Counted from the stretch's first letter, positions 11,035 through 25,500 are shown. The stretch: DNA of 64,000 bases from Vandiemenella viatica (GCA_031002005.1 JARYHS010011408.1:217041473-217105472), one strand, 5' to 3'. Notes: generated from the letters alone by a model not told the origin. A program made the numbers and translations.

Positions 11035-11640
11035 TTGTTCTCTTCAGTCTCTCGACTGATTTGATGCTATTCTCCATCCCTTCTTATCTTGTGCTAACCT
11101 TCTCTTCTCAACATACTCCTTACAACCCACGTCCTCATCTGCTTCATATATTCCCATCTCTGATTTCCTCTGCAGTTCTTAGTTACGACTGTTCCTTCAA
11201 TTAACAAGTTAACCAATCCTACATGTCAAATTATGACTTACCATCCTGTCTCTTCTTTCTATAATACTCATCCACAGCCTTCTTTCTTCACCCATCATTT
11301 AAAAAATTCGTTTGTTTCATACTTCATCTGTCCACTTAATTTTCAGCATCCTTCTATAGCACCGCATTTCAGATGCATTTCCTCCTCTTTCTGATATTAC
11401 ATGTATGGTATTCATGTTTCGCTGCCATAAAGTGCTGTGCTCCGTACATAAAGTTTTAAAACGTCTTTCTGAGTCCTGGGTTAATATTTGAAGCTAAAAG
11501 ATTTTTCATTTTCATGAAAGATCATTTTGATAATGCTATTCTGCTTTTAAAATCATTCCTGTTTCTGCCATCGGTTGCAATTTTACTTCCTAAGTAGCAA
11601 AATTCACCAAATTCTTCTAACTGCGTTTGCAACAATCGTG
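11035..11640 (-). mobile_element. RTE LINE 3' fragment
   Basis: The minus strand carries the same 3' part of the reverse transcriptase ORF as 23155-23975. It is diverged and has stops. The 3' end lies at about 11035, where the family tail (TCTCGACTGATTTGATG on the plus strand) begins. Confidence 0.82.
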
Positions 11641-12027
11641 AATATGCGTTGATTGTAAATTGTGAGGTTAAATTAGCCGTACGAGTAACGTGGATTAAAG
11701 CCCTGAATCTATCTCATAACCGATTGTGAAATAGAAAGCTGGGTGGCAGCTAGTATTTAATTAAAAACTAACTTTTGTATGTGCTTCCACTGAGTGATGT
11801 CATCGATCAAGAAATTTTCTCCGTAAAATTATTTTTACCTTCATCAGTTTTCTATGATTGTTCGATGCTGTTTCATGCAAAGAAAAAAGCAAAACACTAA
11901 CAATGTATCTGACTATTAAAATTGTATTCAGGAGGGTCTATTAATTAATCATAACAAAACCATTATACCTGGAATATTTATATTTTACACCACACTGCTA
12001 TTAAAGGTAAAATTTAACATCTAAGGT

Positions 12028-12305
12028 TTTTTTTTTTTTTTTTTTTACTGTCGTCAGTCTTTTGACTGGTTTGATGCAATCCTCCATCCCTTCCTATCTT
12101 GTGCTACCCTCTTCATCTCTACATACCCCTTACTACCCACGTCCTCCATTATCTGCTTCATATATTTTAATCACTGCCATCCTCTACAGTTCTTACCTTC
12201 GACCGTTCCCTCCACCAACAAATTAACCAATCCAACATGTCTCAAAATATGACCTACCAGCCTGTCTCTTCTTTCTGTAAGCTACTTCCACAAACTTCAC
12301 ATCTT
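12028..12305 (-). mobile_element. RTE LINE 3' end with poly-A
   Basis: A 5'-truncated copy of the same RTE family. The poly-T run at 12028-12048 is its poly-A tail. Beyond it the last 250 bases of the ORF region (ACTGGTTTGATGCAATCC on the plus strand) are recognisable. Confidence 0.82.
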
Positions 12306-12950
12306 AGGTACAAACACTTTAAAGAGAGGCTCTGCCTCTTTTAAATCTGTGGTCTACTTTGCCAGTGCGCATAATTCATACATGTGTTTCTTTACCTGTT
12401 TTCGTTTGCAGAATCTAATGAATTAGATAAATAAAATTAGGCTAGTCTGGTCTCACGCTATTGTGGTTCCGTACTATAATGGTTTTTTTTAACATACTAG
12501 ACGACCCCTACGAAAATTTCGCGAATAAAATACGATGAACAGTGAGTTTGAATGCTTGTAATATAATGAACCTCAGTTTTGTATCAAAAATATGTATTTG
12601 TTTAGTGTAATAGGTACGCATCAAAATACTTACACCATATTACGTAACAGTTGGGAAAATTTAAAACACACTGTACGTACGACAAATTGTCACTGACCTT
12701 AAAAGAATACAACCAACCCGAACAAAATGCACACAGCATATCAACATCTCTGTGATATGTGTTGCTGTGCGAGTAAAATGTTTACATTGTAACGGTGTAG
12801 CGAAACAAAAATGTTTCCGTAACACAAAAAAATATCCGAAAAGCTTCTTATTGTATAAAAAACAGTTTATTGACATCTCTGTGATATCTGCTGCTGCTAT
12901 CTACAGACTTGGCTCTGAACTGTCTCATACGCGCGACCTCTTTATGCATC
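12306..12950. other. AT-rich stretch, no gene seen
   Basis: Short open frames only, with no motif or repeat boundary recognised. Confidence 0.4.
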
Positions 12951-13800
12951 AAATTCCGAAAAATTTAATGTCCGAATTACGAAAAATACCTGTCTTAAAA
13001 TATAACAGGGGTGGCCAACCTGTGGCTCGCGAGCCGCATGCGGCTCTTTGAAGGATTATTTGTGGCTCTCGATAAATGTACCCGAGTTCCCTTTTCATTT
13101 TTCTGTTATTATATTTAAAAAAATTATCGTTCCGTATGTGTTTCAAAATGTCTTTTAAATTACTCATAACAAATATGAAAGACTAAGTGCAACGTTGTAA
13201 CAAATTTCATTTCCGTCCAAGTTAAGAATGATAGGACTCATCGAATTTAATGTCTTTTTTGCATACCTTTTAAATACGTATTTAATTGCGGCTCGCGAAA
13301 TATTTCAAATTTTGACAAATGGCTCGGACTATCAAGGAGCTTGGCCACCCCTGAAATATAATGTGACCATGGCAGAGATGTTACTCTTTAATATGATACC
13401 TCATTTATCTATATCGGTTAGATATCAAGGGAGATAAATGACTCGTGACACAAAAACGCGTTGTAGAAATATTTAAGGGTCGAATTCCGAAAAATTCGTG
13501 TCTTAATATATGATGCCAGCAAAGCGGAGATCTTAATCTTTAAAATGATACTTCATCAAACGATTTCAGATAGGTATCCGTGGAGATAAATGACTTGTAA
13601 CACAAAAAACAGCATTCTAGAAATATTGGCATTTTTTCCCTTTTAAGGGTCGAATACCGAAAAATTCATTTCTTAAAAAATGATATCACCAAAGTGGAGA
13701 CCATAAGCTTAAAACTGATACTTTATTCATTGATTTCGGTCAAGTATGAAGGGAGACAATGAAGTGTGATGTCAAGACACCTTATAGAAATAATATATAT
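12951..13800. repeat. 170-bp tandem repeat, three units
   Basis: Three imperfect units begin at about 12951, 13481 and 13651, each opening with a form of AATTCCGAAAAATT and carrying GATAAATGACT or a variant. The spacing from unit 2 to unit 3 is 170 bp. Unit 1 is 530 bp long, but drops to about 174 bp once the MITE and its target duplication (13006-13361) are removed. It looks like a short satellite-type array. Confidence 0.75.
13006..13353. mobile_element. hAT-type MITE with perfect 8-bp duplication
   Basis: The ends are CAGGGGTGGCCAA and, inverted, TTGGCCACCCCTG. The flanks are AAATATAA at 12998-13005 and again at 13354-13361, an exact 8-bp duplication as made by hAT transposases. The 348-bp interior has no coding capacity. 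The GAGCCGCATGCGGCTC palindrome near the left end is typical of this MITE type. Confidence 0.93.
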
Positions 13801-14900
13801 GATGATATCTGATCTGCAATTACGATTAAAAAGTATGTAATGCTGAACAATAAATTTTTATATAGTCTTGTGTGAATGGAGGTTTTGACACTACTTCAAA
13901 GCGATGGCTGCATCGCAATATTGTTTCTTTCATAGTGAATCACTTCACTACATTTTATGGATTTCATTGTTAAGGCATCACTCAAAAACTATGGGACCTC
14001 TGTGGATGGAATTTTCAGGTTTGAAAGCTTAGGATCTAACTTAAATACTGCATTAAGGGTTTTATGACTCTACGTAAAAAGTGGATTGATGTATAAATGA
14101 TTATCTGTTCGTAGCCCAAACATATAGGTGCCGAAGATCACACTAGATTAGAGATAAACATTTACCCCTTTGTATTCCGTTAATATTGCTGTTGACTACT
14201 TAACTTCGGTTTTTTATTTCTTCAGTTTTCTTTAATACAATACGTTAAAATACAAGGAAAACGTAAATAAAGCTGCCGACGATAGCGAAGTAATGACGCC
14301 AGTAACACGGTACTTTTGTACTTAAACCATAATAAAAAAAATCATCATGCCTTATGCTGTAATACAAAATATTATATCTCAGTCTATTCCAGGTTACATT
14401 TCCACATAACCACAGCCTTTGCTAATATTATCACTAAGAAATCAGTCTTCCACACGTCAAGCCATTAATAAAATGATTAAACAATTGCCATTGAACCTTT
14501 GTGTCATTACACTATATAATAAATTCAACAATTTTTTAGATTCCTTTCATATTATCTGAAGCAATCTTCTCTGGAATAGTATTAAAGCGACCAAGATGAA
14601 ACCTAGCTTCTTTATTGGGAAAACTATCACTAAATATTTGCTAAACGAATATGTAAAAATAGACTCATTACAAAAACAGTTTTATTTGTTAAAAATTTCA
14701 GCTACATTCAGACCACAATGAAGACACTTGAGTATTAGATTTTCTCATACCGGTTTTCTAAATATGTACTCTATTTCATTATCAAAATAAATTTGTATCA
14801 TGGCGGAGCCTTTTAAGCACTTTTATCCACGATTTTGCAGTCTGATATACGAACTGATGGTTTGACGCATTCTTCAGAGATTCTAAGCTAAGCACGTAGT
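13801..14900. other. Downstream flank of the P450 gene
   Basis: AT-rich non-coding DNA that should contain the P450 3' untranslated region. Minus-strand AATAAA signals occur (TTTATT on the plus strand near 14679 and 14612), but which one is used cannot be told. No gene was seen in the rest. Confidence 0.4.
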
Positions 14901-14907
14901 TGGCAGT

Positions 14908-15089
14908 CTAGATCCTTGGTGTGACTAGAGCGCGGTAGGGCTGCGTAGCGATGGTGAACCCTGGCCGGCCCTTCATCGACGGTGGCGCATCTCCCGGCGG
15001 CAAGCTGAAGCTCAGAGACTGCAGCGCCGTGGCGACGAACAGAAACAGACTGTTACGGGCCAATGTCTCACCAGCGCAGCGTCGTCGGC
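14908..15089 (-). CDS. P450 exon 10 (haem loop, stop)
   Basis: The acceptor TTTTCCTTAG precedes the exon, which completes a split glycine codon and continues RRRCAGETLARNSLFLF to the stop at 14908. Cys of RRRCAGE is the haem thiolate ligand. The ending PYRALVTPRI is typical of CYP2-clan C-termini. Confidence 0.95.
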
Positions 15090-16515
15090 CTAAGGAAAAT
15101 ATTCCGCTGGTAACATCGCAAAATAAACCTTCGTAATAAGTATAAACCCATTTGTGAAAATTGCTAAGTTTAAAGGTGAACTTTAAATATTGTTCAGCCA
15201 ATCATTTGAGATCTTGAACAGTATTCAGTATGAGTAGGATGAATACATTGGTCACATCCTTTTAAAACAATGTTCAAGGATCACCCAAATCACTCATCTT
15301 CTTTGACCAGTATAGGTGATCATTAACCTTATTTTAAGAAAAGATGTAAGAAAGAGCCCAGCAAGAAATAAAGACACACGTCAAGAGGAACGATTAACAC
15401 AACATAAAGTAAGAACGGAGAATTTCTTCACGGATCTACCACCAAAATGCGTTGTAAAAACACAATATTTCGATGACTAGCTCCATCGTCTTTTTCAGGT
15501 GCGGGTCCGTCTGTACTGGCCAGCTCTTGTGCGTCACCGCTCTGTGATAGTGCAGGTTCGTCTGTTTTTGACCACATCCCGCACTTGGCTCTCTCCGACA
15601 GGAACACTCGTAGGCTAGCTGCCAACGGGCATGCAAGCGCGACGCTCTCTCCGAAGTTTTTGCAGGGGATGGTATCCAGTACCCACTAAGTGGCATTGGT
15701 CTTACCAGCACAGATGAATTCAGAGAGGAAAAAGACGACCCATCCAGGAAATCGGCTACATATATCTTGACTATCGTATTTATATATTCAAGTGTTGTAA
15801 TTATTAAACGATTTGAATGTCTATAGAGAGTCATATGTTCCCACAATTTTATAACGTGTCTCGGGCTCTGACAATCAGTACGGTATGGCTCTTCAAGGCG
15901 TTACTATAAACCTGTAATAAGTGTTTTCCTTTTCCACTCTCAATTAATCTAACAAGCTGTTGTATGTATCGTATTTGTTAAAGGCCGTCGTTATGGTGTA
16001 CATGTGTGTTTGATATTTATTGCTTTTTTCCATTGCTTTCTGTATAATAAATTAATTGTAACTGTTATTGCACTTGCATTTGATATAAAACTGTGTTCCT
16101 GATCGATGTCCAGTGCTAATAAATTTTGACGAGAGCTAAAATACGAAACTACAATAAATCTTATATTGCCTACAGCATATCATTTTAGACAAGCATCCAT
16201 ATTTTAACTACTCAACCCAGCACCGCCAATAGTACCTCTTTCTAATTGACTTGTTCGATGAACAAACACTTTAGGTTTGAAATGCATCATTTTTTAGAAT
16301 ATTGATGTTTTGTATTGGCAGTACACTACCTCCATTTATTTTTGAAGACGAAATGTGATTGACCTGGTGGGAGAGATCCTTGAAGCAATAAGGAGAAATA
16401 CAAACCTTCACAGTACCAAGTACTATTAAATTCCTGCGTTTCTTCTGTTAAAATAACTGAACTTAATACTTAAAATCAATATTTATGAACCACTGATCAT
16501 CATTTAACATTATTA

Positions 16516-16558
<43 letters not shown>

Positions 16559-19500
16559 TCCACGATTCACTAAAAGTTTGTGGCGGAAGGTGCATTGCAC
16601 CTATCGAAAAGGGTTATGGTTTGAAAGGGTTATAAGGGATATGGCAGGAGGCGCCCATAGGCTATTGTGAGGAACCATCCCCGCATTCGCGTGGAGTGAT
16701 CTGGGAAAACCATGGAAAACCCAGATCAGGATGGCTGGAGTGCTTTATCGAAAGCAACTCCTGTCTGATTTTAAGTTTACTCGCCCGGTAAATCCTTTCT
16801 ATTCCATTCCCTAATCGCTCGTGGGAAAAATGAGTACAGAAATGAATCGGTTCTGGCCCTGATTTCTCTTATCTTATTTTCGCGGTCATTTCGAGATACG
16901 AATGTTGCTGGTAGCAATATTTGCTGGCTGTCATTCCGAAATACGTCTGTCGTGAATTTTTCAATTAGCTTCCTTCGAGAGCAACACCTTCGGTGTCACG
17001 AATCGGGCGGCTCTCCTTTGGACCTTCTCTAAAGCCTCCTTTAACCCCTTTTGATGGGTACCCCATACAGAACAACAATACTCTAAGTATACATTGTCCA
17101 TTGATGTAATTTCGTGGTAGTAATTTCGTACGTAACCCATAAATGTAATGAATCTATTTTTTTCCAAACAAAACAATCAGAGAAAAAAAGGTGCTCACAG
17201 TATTACACCCACAGTAGGGAAGATCCAACGGGAAAAAACATGTTACGTCAACTTTTCATAATTTTACATGATATGATTTTGGTTCAGCCCAGCACATGTA
17301 CTTCACATTTATACGAAATTTTCTGCTGAAGTTGTTTAGAAGACTAACCACATTTCCGTAATAAAAATTGCACTAGCACACAGAATTAATTAACAGTGAC
17401 CAGAATGCATAATAATCTTCATTTAAAAAAAATAATGTACCAAACAAGTGTTTGCATTTCACTCTTCAGTTGTAATTATCCTTTAACGTCTACCCTTATT
17501 AACTTTGATCATTCATTGTATTTGCTTAGTATAGAAGTTCACACGAGTGACAGTACTTTTATGATTACCTTATATTTGTGTGGTAATGATAGAAATGAAT
17601 TTTTCACAAATTGCTGATAGTGTTCATTCTTGACCGAGAATGTGTAATTCTGATGTAACCATTAACAAACTGAAACACTAAGCATCATAGAGAACAACTA
17701 AAACCGAAGTGACTGATTTTAATCTAAACCATGATAACTATTCATATGTAAACCCAATATACGTTACATTTCTCTCTGAAAATTTCTCACATTGCATCTT
17801 CAAAACATATAGCTAGTGTGAATTTATTTATTTATTATCGAGCGTGGTGGTGTAACGGATAGCGTTCTGGCCTCGCATTCGGGAGGACGGCGGTTCGAAT
17901 CCCCGTCCGGGCATCCAGATTTGGGTTTTCCATGGTTTCCCCAAATCACTCCAGGTGAATGCCGGGATGCTTCCTTCAAAAAGGCCATGGCCGAATTCCT
18001 TCCCATTCCTTGCCCCCATCCTTTCCCGTCTCTAAAGACCACGTTGTTAAAAAGGGACGTTAAACTGTTAAAAAAAAATTATTTATTCATTTATTTTTAT
18101 GGGTATGGATTATTAGCGACTGGAAAGGACTGGGGGAAAGAAACAGGAAGGAATTATTCCACGAACTTTTGAAGTAATAAGCACGGAATTCATCTGGATT
18201 GATTTGGGGAAACCATGAAAAAACAAAGTCTGGATTACCGGAATGGGACTCGAACCCATATCCTCCGGAATGTGAGGCCAGAGTGTTACCATTCATTCAG
18301 CAAGCTCGGTTTTCTTGGTTGCTTTTATACGTTGTTCACTTAATGATAAGTTGGACGGAACACGACTATTCTATAATCTTATCGTAATTGAGGTTAAAAT
18401 CAGTGATAAAGATACGGCCCGCGGGGCGCATCCGGCCCCTGGGCCCTATCAATACGCCCCGCGAGCGCAATGTGACACAGAAAGAAGAATCATGTTTTTA
18501 TATTATATACTATACAATTAAATAAATAAAATTTTATAATAATTCAGTGCATTTTTTTATTTGAATCTGGCCCGCCTACACATTCTAAATTTAATATACG
18601 GCCCTCTGCAAAATTGAGTTTGACACCTATTAAATGAAGCTTGTGGCCAGATGTAGATAAGCATTATGAGTCATAATCACAAATACTCAGAAGATTAATG
18701 ATATGCTATAATAGTCTTTTAAAGCATTGCTGATAATGTTCAGCGCGTATCGGTGAATTAAATTTTCGCACACACGGCACAGCTCAAAACTAACGATTAC
18801 GTCACACGCGTTTTCGGCGTGAGCAAGCCTCTTGCCTTGCACAGAAATAGCCAACGATACCAAACATTCAACTGGTTGCGTTTAGAATACACGTACCTAG
18901 AAACAGCTCACAGGCATTCGGCCCAACCTGTCGTTATAATTGGGAAATATACTTGTGTATGATTATGCTGAAAACAACGTTCCGGGGTGTGTGATCCAAA
19001 AAAATTTGTTTCACTATTAATCCGATAATCCTTATAATCTTTACATTTCTCCTACCTTACGGCCATTGTATTGTAAGCTGAGGTAAGGGTCCTTGGTAGG
19101 CGATGAGTCAATATCTCAAGGATCTTAGGCCTTAAGGCCGGCCGGAGGTCAAGCATCGGGTCTCACCTGCTCCGAAGGGCATGAGCCAGGGGTCAGGATG
19201 GAATCGTCCGCTGGAGTCAAGGAACCTCTCTGGCCGGAAGCTGTGTGGGTCCTTCCAGTGGGTCTCGTCCATGTGCACGCTATAGATGCTCATCAGTAGC
19301 GTCGCATCCTGGAAACGTGAAGTCCAGTTGAAGCACTCTAGCAATCACTTTCAATATATAGTTTTGGGAAATCTATACTCATGACTTTCTGTAAGGAACT
19401 ATCATTGAAATAAACTTCAAAATTTTATTATAATTTTCACCCAAAGCAATAATATATGGAAATAAACTTAACATTACGAAATTTAGACATTTCAACGAAA

Positions 19501-22500
19501 CTACACGACGCAGAAGTAAGGGTTTGGGAGGGAATATATTAGCCTCGTCCAAAAAATATCAATCTCTCCTTCAGGAAGTGCATCCTATTTGCGCTGACGA
19601 GGCACTGGCGACTGAATGGTTCCCGGTATAAGGAACGATCCACTGTCTGACGAGAGCAGAATTTGGGAGAATAGTCCAGGGAATGCTCTCTCCATGGAGG
19701 GGGACGAACCAGAAATGATCAGAGCATGGCGGTACAGAAGGAAACGGGCAGCCAATGCATTAAAGATCCAAAGGGTATCCCGAGGCCGTGCGATCCTCTC
19801 AAATCGCATTTTGCACGCTGATTTTTTTTTTGGGGGGGGGGGGGGGGTAAACTATTCTGGACGTAGCATAATCCCCGACTGCTCGGGGAATAGTCACCAG
19901 AATGCATAGAATGGATAGAGGGCAGGTAGATTAGAAAACTTAAAAATGGAGATGGAACGACCTAATTTAGATGTTGCTCGGTTTACTGAGATTGAAAGGA
20001 AAGTTGTGTACGAAATCTGGTATGAGAAATATAGGATAGTGGAGTTAGTTGTGTGGAATTTCTAATGAACAAGAGATTGGGGGGGGAAGGGGGAGAGGGG
20101 ACGAGTGAGTTATTCTGAACAGTTTGGCGACGGCATTATTCTGATGAGGACAGGGAGAAAGCCTACGCCAATCATATTATTACAAGTTTAAATGTCACAA
20201 TAGGATTATGATGAAACTGAAGAATTAATTAATTATGTGAAAGAGGAGGCGAATGTAATGATTAACAGTATATAGTGGTAGGAGAATGAAATAAAAATAA
20301 GCATTGTAAAGAACTTTGATTTAAGAGAAAAAAATGAGCTTGGAATTAAAGGTTAGAATTTTTCGTAACTTATAAAATGATTATAGTAAACACGCTGTTT
20401 ATGAATCGTGTAAAAAAAATGTACTGTACTGTACATCTGGAAACATCCAGATACCGGCTTACTGTATGATAGCTAACCAGAGATTTAGAAACCAAGTTCT
20501 AGTCTGCAAAGCAATAATACTTACGAGCTAATATAGATTGTAACCACAATCTGATTGTTAAAATGTGTAGACTGAAATTCAAGAGAATCGGGAAGCAAAA
20601 AAGGCAAAATTGAACTAATCGAAAATGAGAGAAAAATTTGCGTATACTGTAGGTCGGTCTAAGAGATATCTATGAAAGAAATTCAGCCGAAGTAGAATAG
20701 AATACACTGACTTGAGAGATACTTTAAGCTGATAATTAATCATTACCTATTAGGAAAGAAGCCTCCAAAAATCCACGGATAACATGAAAAAATTGAACTG
20801 ATTGATCAAAAAATAAAGCAAAAAAAATGCTTAAAACGGAGCCAGGAAACAACAATACAGATGTTACAAAAATTGAATAAACTGGAAATGAAACAAAGCC
20901 AAAGAAAATTTACCACAAGAAGAATTTGAAAAAAAAGAGAAATAAAGGAAGTCAAATAAATTACCCACGAGAAAAAAATTTAAAATTAGAGAAGTAAGTG
21001 GTAAGGTGAGCACGGCTTAAAGGAGAATAAAACAATATTTTAGAGAAATGAAGGAAAGGTGAACAAACATTTACGGTGCTGATGGAAAATCTCTTTTAGG
21101 CTCAGAACATAGAACTAATCGATGGAACGAATACATAGAGAAACTGTGTACTGGGAATAGTCTGAACAATAATATCCTGGAAAGAGAAGACGATGTTCAC
21201 ATTGATGATTCAGGAGATCCTGTTTTAAGGAGACATTCTACAGAGCTACGATAGATCAGAATTCAAATAAATCGGTAGGAATTAATTAAAGTCCTTCAAA
21301 ATTGCTAAAATCTCTAGGAGAAGAAAGAATTATAGAATCAAATGTAATAGAAAAAGTTAGCTCAAGAGATAGGATAGAAAATTTGCATCGAATCACTCGA
21401 GAGACTGATGACAGTAAAGAAAAATGTGACTTATTGACAGCCACTGAGCAGGTGTCGAGTATCTATCTGAGAAAGTTTTTTTTCACAGACGTTAACCAAA
21501 GTTTTAATTATCAAGTTAAATAAAAGGTTTAAAAATATAACAATTTAGCTGCTTGCTGTCAGCACTAAACTAGAATATACTTTGATATTTCTAATTTTGA
21601 AGACTTAACTTTATTTTATATTTAAGCTGCAGACAAATGCACAAGATGTTTTCCATTTACTTATAGCAGAGAGCTAAAAATGCTGCAACTGCAATACAAT
21701 CGGCCTAGCGGAAGTTACATTTCGCCATTGTTAAGCGATGGCAGATAATGGTACGTAGATTCGGCAGTCTAGATGCACCACGCTATTCGCTTCGTGACTG
21801 GCCTCCTTTGTTTGCATGAAGTACGTGCCAAACACACATGGCACTGCTATCGAAAAAACTGCGAAACGTTGTATATCACCAAAACTTGACGATCATCACT
21901 ATCAAAACCGAGAAAAACATTATTAAATCTTCTAAGTTTAACTTCCTTTGCAACAGAATAATGAATAAAATAGTTTGCAGGTAACTCTTGTAATGTTGAT
22001 CAGAGATAATGAGCGATTCATGGTAAGCTCAACTATACTTCTTAGAGCTGGTGCTGTAAATGGTGAGGTTGAAGGCAAAAACGCCATTTCGGTTGTTTTA
22101 GCAAACCAAAATAATTACTTAGCAACGTAAAATCAACTGAAAATTTTCTGGCTTTGAATTATCATACTGAAAATGAAGACGATTTTGCAGATATGTTGCA
22201 AGTAACAGATACCAGTTTACCAGAGTAGTAAAAATACTGGATTCCTTTTAAAAACTTATAGTGGAAGTTCAGATAGCCCCAGATTCTTAAAATGAATTAC
22301 AAATAAAAATAAAATAAACACATTCTCCGTCATTATTTTAGTGTTAAAATTAAACTGGGAACTTCTGCAGTCATATTAATTAGAAGTTAATAATAATAAC
22401 AGATGTTTTCAAGGAATTAAATTGAATATACTTTCGCTTTAATTTTTTAGCAATACAAAAGTTGTCGGGTAGCTCCGGATATAGTAATAAATGGTGGTCT

Positions 22501-25500
22501 AATTGTTTTTTGGCCATACAAAAATAAAAAATAATCTGAAGAATATATATAAACACAATCTTCATGTGCCCTGTCTTTGCATCATGGCACTGAATCTAGT
22601 CTTCTTCAAAGGTTTCTCCAAGTACGATGCATTCGGTCCTTTTTGCTTGAATTCCTTCGGAAAGTCTTTGAATACTTCTCTTTGTATCCAACGTCTGTAT
22701 GGCGCCTTAACCTTTTCGTGTTTTCGCTTCGCCATTTTTTCGGCCATTCTTTTATTACCGTCCTCTCTTTTTTTATTTTTATTTTTTTTAACTGCTTTAC
22801 TTCTCTTTTTAACATCGAGGTCTTTAGAGACGGGAAAGGATGGGGGGCAAGGACGGGGGGCAAGGATGGGGGCAAGGAATGGGAAGGAATTCGGCCATGG
22901 CCTTTTGAAGGAAGCATCCCGGCATTTGCCTGGAGTGATTTGGGGAAACCATGGAAAACCCAAATCTGGATGCCCGGACGGGGATTCGAACCGCCGTCCT
23001 CCCGAATGCGAGGCGAGAACGCTAACCCGCTCGGTCCGTCCTCTCCACACTTTTTTATATCGTTAAGTAAAAATATCGCCCTTCTGGATTTTTCGAGTCC
23101 GTGTTACTATGCGTTTATTTGACGCTTCGTATTCAACAAGTCAAAGAAAAATAATTTCCATTCGGCATAAGTGTTCAGGGAGAAAAAATCAGTATGCTAC
23201 GATTTACTGATGACATTGTCTTGTTAGCAGAACGGGCTGAGGATATTGAGAAGTTACTGAATGGCATGTACACAATACTGAAGAAGATTTTGGAGTGAAT
23301 ATAAATCAAATCAAGACAAAAGTTATGAAATGTAGCAGAAATGATACCAATACTAGTAGATCAAATATAAAAATAGGATCGGATGCAATAGGAGAAGTAA
23401 GTGAATTTTGTTACTTGGGAAGTAAAATTACAACCGATGGTCGAAGGAAGAATGATGTTAAAAGCAGAATAGCACTAGCAAAAAGAGCCTTCATGAAAAA
23501 GAGAAACCTTTTAGTTTCAAATATTGATCTAAGGATTAGAAAGAATTTTTTAAAACTCTATGTGTGGAGCACAGCACTTTACGGTAGCGAAACATGGACT
23601 TTAGGAATACCGGAAAGAAAGAAAATTGAAGCATTTGAAATGTGGTGCTACAGAAGAATGCTGAAAATTAAGTGGACAGACAAAGTAAGAAATGAACGAG
23701 TTTGATGGGTGAAGAAAGAAGTTTGTGGAAGAAGCTTACAGAAAGAAGAGACAGGCTGGTAGGTCATATTTTGAGACATGCTGGATTAGTTAATTTGTTA
23801 GTGGAGGGAACAGTCGAAGGTAAGAACTGTAGAGGAAGACAGAGATTAGAATATATGAAGCAGATAATTGAGGACGTGGGTTGTAAGAGGTATGTTGAGA
23901 TGAAGAGGTTAGCACAGGATAGGAAGGGATGGAGGACTGCATCAAACCAGTCGAAAGACTGATGACGGCAAAAAAAAATTCAACAATCTCCAACGAATTT
24001 CGACAGGAGCGTCGATAAACTTCTGCCAGCAACAAAACACATACTAGTGTGGAACTAGTTGGGCGTCCAAGCCGCAGCTCAGTTGCATTTGTCTTTACAC
24101 TAAAGCATGCATATTTACAATAAAGCCTTACCGACGCAGCGTAGTTGGTTTGTTAGAACTTTTAAATGTTCGGGGTTACATGCCATCCGGGGTTACCCGA
24201 CCTTCCCGTATAGACATAGAAATAACCTCGAAAACGTACTAAAAATAAAATGTGAACAATTCATTTTGCTTCCCCCTTAACATCAATTAACTTTTTCATA
24301 AAACATTTTTCCCCAAATAATTAATTTTCGAGAGTTTTCAAAATATGAGCTAATATGGTCTATATTGTGTTGGTATGACTGCAAACCGCTTCGTTTCCAG
24401 AAGTTGCTTAAAAACCAACCTCAAACATCACCCCGAAAGCTTCAACGCAGCTGATCGCAAATGGAACAAAGAGATACTCTGGATGGCGTAGTGTTGATGG
24501 AGGTGCATGGTAGTCGGGGCTGCGTTGTTAGCGTGTACTCGCCTTGGGCACGACGTGTCCTTCCAGGTCTGTGTCAGCCAGGGCGCGGTGCGGCAGCGTC
24601 ATTGGCCCGATGTTCGACAGCCTCTGTGTCTCCAGCAGCAAGGCGTTCAGGTACGGCAGCCTGCGACAACACAACCAACCACAATGCTCAGTCCCTCTCT
24701 CGACCTTGGCGTCGATTATGCCAAAAAGCAATTCTCACGTCAGTCTAAATGGCACATGGAATATTTATTGGAATTTTTCTTAATATTTCTCGATATACAT
24801 GACAGCGCGTCAGTTCTAAAACTACATTTAGTCTGTTTAAACTAAGTTAAATTAAAACTAATAGTATCTTGGTACGAAAACAGGTACGGGTCATTGTCAG
24901 TCTTTCAACTGGTTTGATGTAATTCTCCATCCCTTCCTATCCTGTGCTAACCTCTTCATCTCTACATACCCCTTACAACCCACGTCCTCAATTATCTGCT
25001 TCATATACTATAATCTCTGTCTTCCACAGTTCTTACCTTCGACTGTTCCCTCCACCAGCAAATTAACAAATCCAGCATGTCTCAAAATATGACCTACCAA
25101 CCTGTCTCTTCCACAAACTTCTTTCCTCACCCATTATTTCCAAATCTCCTACTTTATCAGTCACTTAATTTTCAGCATTCTTCTGTAGCACCACATTTCA
25201 AATGCTTCAGTTTTCTTTATTTCTTGTATTTCTACAGCCCATGTTTCGCTACCATAAAGTGCTGTGCTACACACATAGAATTTTAGAAAGTTCTTTCTAA
25301 TTCATAGATCAATATTTGAAAATAAAAGGTTTTTCATTACAGCTCTTTTTGCTAGTGCTATTCTGCTTTTAACATCATTCCTGCTTCGGCCATCGGTTGT
25401 AATTTTACTTACCAAGTAACAAAATTCACTTACTTCTCCTTGTGCATCCGATCGTATTTTTATATTTAATCTACTAGTATTGGTATCATTTCTGCTACAT

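Noticed and set aside
15428..15846. Minus frames of 65 and 136 codons as a host gene
   Set aside because: The tail matches a Penelope-like element ending, and there is no splice or domain support for a gene.
22503..23122. Overlapping 160-187-codon frames on both strands
   Set aside because: About a third of each frame is SINE-A sequence. No protein motif is seen in the rest.
24529..24540. GT donor at 24538 for P450 exon 8
   Set aside because: It would add four bases and shift the frame into exon 9, destroying the PERF and haem motifs. The GC donor keeps the frame.
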